From Onthophagus taurus (lineage: Eukaryota > Arthropoda > Insecta > Coleoptera > Scarabaeidae), in the NCBI RefSeq assembly GCF_036711975.1, contig NC_091970.1, positions 751,501-815,500 on the forward strand: 64,000 nt of DNA, written 5' to 3'. Every line of letters begins with the position of its first letter. The first letter of the stretch is position 1. The notes below the pieces were generated by a model, which was not told where the DNA came from, searched no databases, and worked only from the letters and a program-made list of their open reading frames with translations. Position numbers and translations under genes: made by a program. This document shows positions 62,001-64,000 of the stretch, piece after piece.

Positions 62001-62225
62001 TCTAAATCGTTTTGGACAATTTCGACTCATTTCAACATTACCTCAAACTACAACTTAATATCGTCCTGACATCTATTAACGACATATCTAACTGCTGTCA
62101 AAATCATTTCTGACATCTGTCAAAGTAATATCAAAGAATCTTCATTTTTGGTAAGTTTGAACTTATTTTAAAAGATTTTTTATTAAATATCCAATAATTT
62201 GGATCAATTTTAATCGTTCTTAACT
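59073..62225. repeat. ~327 bp satellite-like array, about 9-10 units
   Basis: The marker TTTTTGGTAAGTTTGAAC recurs near 59203, 59535, 59869, 60190, 60518, 60844, 61170, 61498, 61825 and 62145 (gaps 320-334). Each unit also carries two TGACATCTGTCAA palindrome-like words, TTTGGATCAATTTTAAT, CTCTAAATCGTTTTGGACAA and CGTCCTGACATCTATTAACG. Most units are nearly identical; the first is the most diverged. The array fills the gap between the convergent ANKRD6 and papi 3' ends. Confidence 0.95.
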
Positions 62226-62510
62226 ACTTCATTGTACAATCTTGTAGTTAGCACTGGTTTGGAACATGGTGAAAAACTTTAATCTGTATAATTGAAAATA
62301 GAATAATTTGTATTTAAGCAAAACCTTTAATAATATAACATAACGTCATTTATTAATAATAACTTCAACAAGCTAATTTTGAAAATTAATGATTAATTCA
62401 AGGCACAAATCTTTTTTTACGGTTAAGTATCTACATTTTTAATACTATCTCAAAAAGAAACCGCTATTTACAAACAAAAATTAAATATGTTTTGTACGAT
62501 ATAAAAAAAA

Positions 62511-63990
62511 TTAACACGACTCGAGGCTAACATTACTCATACTAGTAGCCCGACTTCCCATTTCTTCCTTTTTAAACACCGCGTATCCATGTCTGACCAA
62601 TTCCTCCCCAATATTTCTATCCTGATCGTTACTGACGTCGAATAATTCGACTCCAGGGACAGGAGAACCTTCGCGTTTTGCCCTTACTTTCTCGCGAACA
62701 GTGTACCCATTAATTTTCGCCGATAATTTTTTCCATTGAGCCACATGAGTCCATTCTTCAAATTTATCGACCGCTTCTTCCGACCAAGAACCCTCCGTAG
62801 GTTCCACCCTACCCAAATAACATTCAATCGCTTGAAAATGAAGTTGAAGAAAATCAGTGCGAAGTTCGTAAGCGTCTGAACATTCTGTAGTGTCTGTATC
62901 GCCGTAATCAACGTAATAAAGCTCTACTTGGGAGTTATGAATTTTTAAAACTTCAGCTCTATACCTAAATTTCAAAAAAATTAATTTTAAAGAAAATCTT
63001 TTGTGTTAGAATTCTTTTTTACCATTTATTATCATATTTAAAAAGTGCAGCAACTAAATCACCAGGTTGGAGATTATCAAGGATGTGAAAATCGCGATTA
63101 TCTTTTTTTGAATAATACTCAGTCATATCTTCAACTAATTGATCGAGTTCAGTGGCTTTAGGGCTTACTAATTGTACCCAAAAATGAGAAGGATCAATCA
63201 TTGCTGATACATACACATCAAATTGAGAATCAGGTTGTCCTAAAACCACAAAAAATTAATTAATTAATTATTAAAGGAATTTGTTAAATTGAAAATCTAA
63301 CCAGGTAAAGGTGAAATTCTTTCAACTTTAGGACTCTCAACTGAATTAATAACGCCCCCATTTTTAGCAGGAGCCCTAGGTTCTCTTTTTGCTAAGCTAT
63401 TTTCCATTTTTTTATGTACACTATCAAACTTATTAATGATATCTTCAATATAAGCTTTGGCCAAATTGATTTGTTCCTTAGTTCCCCTAATAAATAATCT
63501 CCTCATTGCTGCTGATTTATCATCATTAGCAAAATTGATTTTTGCCCCTGAGAGGCTAGAAATCTCTTGAATTTGTTCCCCACATCTTCCAATTATTTTC
63601 CCAACACATCTATGTGGAACCTCCATATCAAAACATTCCACCATCGGTTGATTTCGAACGAAATCCCTAATAAGGTTCTCTGCCATAATACATCCTTCAG
63701 CTGAGCCACTAATCACAAAAATTTTCTCTGGGTTATTCTCAAGATCCTTGGTGTTAATTCGCGTGTTTGATTCATCTTGAATCTTTTTAATATTGCTTCC
63801 ATTTCGACCAATTAACGCTCCAACAACACCTTTTGGCACTCCAACATGTACTATCTTGTGTTTACCCGCTCTCGGGATTGTGTTATTATAATCATCGTCT
63901 TCGTCGGATTTAAAAAGAAGATAAATCAAATATCCAGCTATTCCTACGACGGTAATCCCTAGGGTTGTTGTTAATGCTTTTGTGGGCAAG
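62511..63990 (-). CDS. papi: Tudor and KH domain protein Papi/TDRKH, 3' part
   Basis: Mitochondrial outer-surface scaffold of the piRNA pathway that binds PIWI proteins through its Tudor domain and aids piRNA 3' trimming. Visible exons (minus) are 63990-63302, 63239-63023 and 62964-62511, in phase. The first visible exon follows an acceptor (CTTTTAG), so the start codon lies beyond the right edge of the window. Order: an N-terminal membrane segment (TTLGITVVGIAGYLIYLLF), KH1 with GALIGRNGSNIKKI, KH2 with GKIIGRCGEQIQEI, a linker, and an extended Tudor domain (FWVQLVSP...GDLVAALFKYDNKWYRAEVL, VELYYVDYGDTD). The C-terminus ends in SMSNVSLESC. Both GXXG loops and the aromatic Tudor positions are present. 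Confidence 0.92.
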
Positions 63991-64000
63991 CTAAAAGATA

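Overview
This is an AT-rich animal nuclear segment. Spliced genes, many short introns of about 45-60 bp, Jockey and Copia retroelement remnants, a Tc1/mariner-type transposase and insect-type proteins (a Papi-like KH/Tudor protein, an Unc-104 kinesin) point to an insect, probably a beetle. That placement is an inference from overall character; no single diagnostic marker was found.

Layout. 1-2.9 kb: decayed Jockey-type LINE pieces, a ~340 bp repeat and a composite MITE element. 3.0-5.9 kb: compact gene cluster NDUFB10 (-), Chibby (-) and DRG2 (+), the last two sharing a 280 bp head-to-head promoter. 5.9-15.7 kb: no gene, but a long series of about 20 copies of a GCGCCATCTA motif spaced about 180-205 bp. 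15.7-32.7 kb: unc-104/KIF1A (-), 17 coding exons (predicted 1660 aa), with introns full of local tandem repeats (163, 189, ~195 and ~419 bp). 33.0-43.7 kb: TTLL4 tubulin polyglutamylase (-), 8 predicted coding exons, with a second composite MITE element in an intron. 43.9-47.3 kb: tight cluster TSEN2 (+), CMC1 (-), CDK5RAP1 (+), followed by a degraded duplicate of the CDK5RAP1 5' end. 48.3-58.4 kb: ANKRD6/Diversin (Diego-like) (+), whose 4 kb second intron carries a broken Tc1-like transposase, a 1.47 kb near-perfect palindrome and a Copia integrase scrap. 58.9-62.2 kb: a ~327 bp satellite-like array. 62.5-64.0 kb: 3' part of papi/TDRKH (-), truncated by the window edge.

Functionally these are ordinary housekeeping, neuronal and cytoskeletal genes: microtubule transport (Unc-104) and tubulin modification (TTLL4) lie side by side, mitochondrial genes (NDUFB10, CMC1, CDK5RAP1) are scattered among them, and Chibby and ANKRD6 are Wnt/PCP-related. 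No operon logic or novel enzymatic system is apparent. The most interesting signals are in the noncoding part: the CTCF-like motif array at near-nucleosomal spacing, almost every large noncoding gap or intron carrying its own tandem repeat (several at 185-200 bp), a repeat that contains a copy of an exon/splice-donor junction of unc-104, a MITE with a clean TAA target duplication, the intronic palindrome and a DD76E transposase.

All exon boundaries were derived by eye from reading frame, GT/AG signals and family alignment from memory; no transcript data were available.
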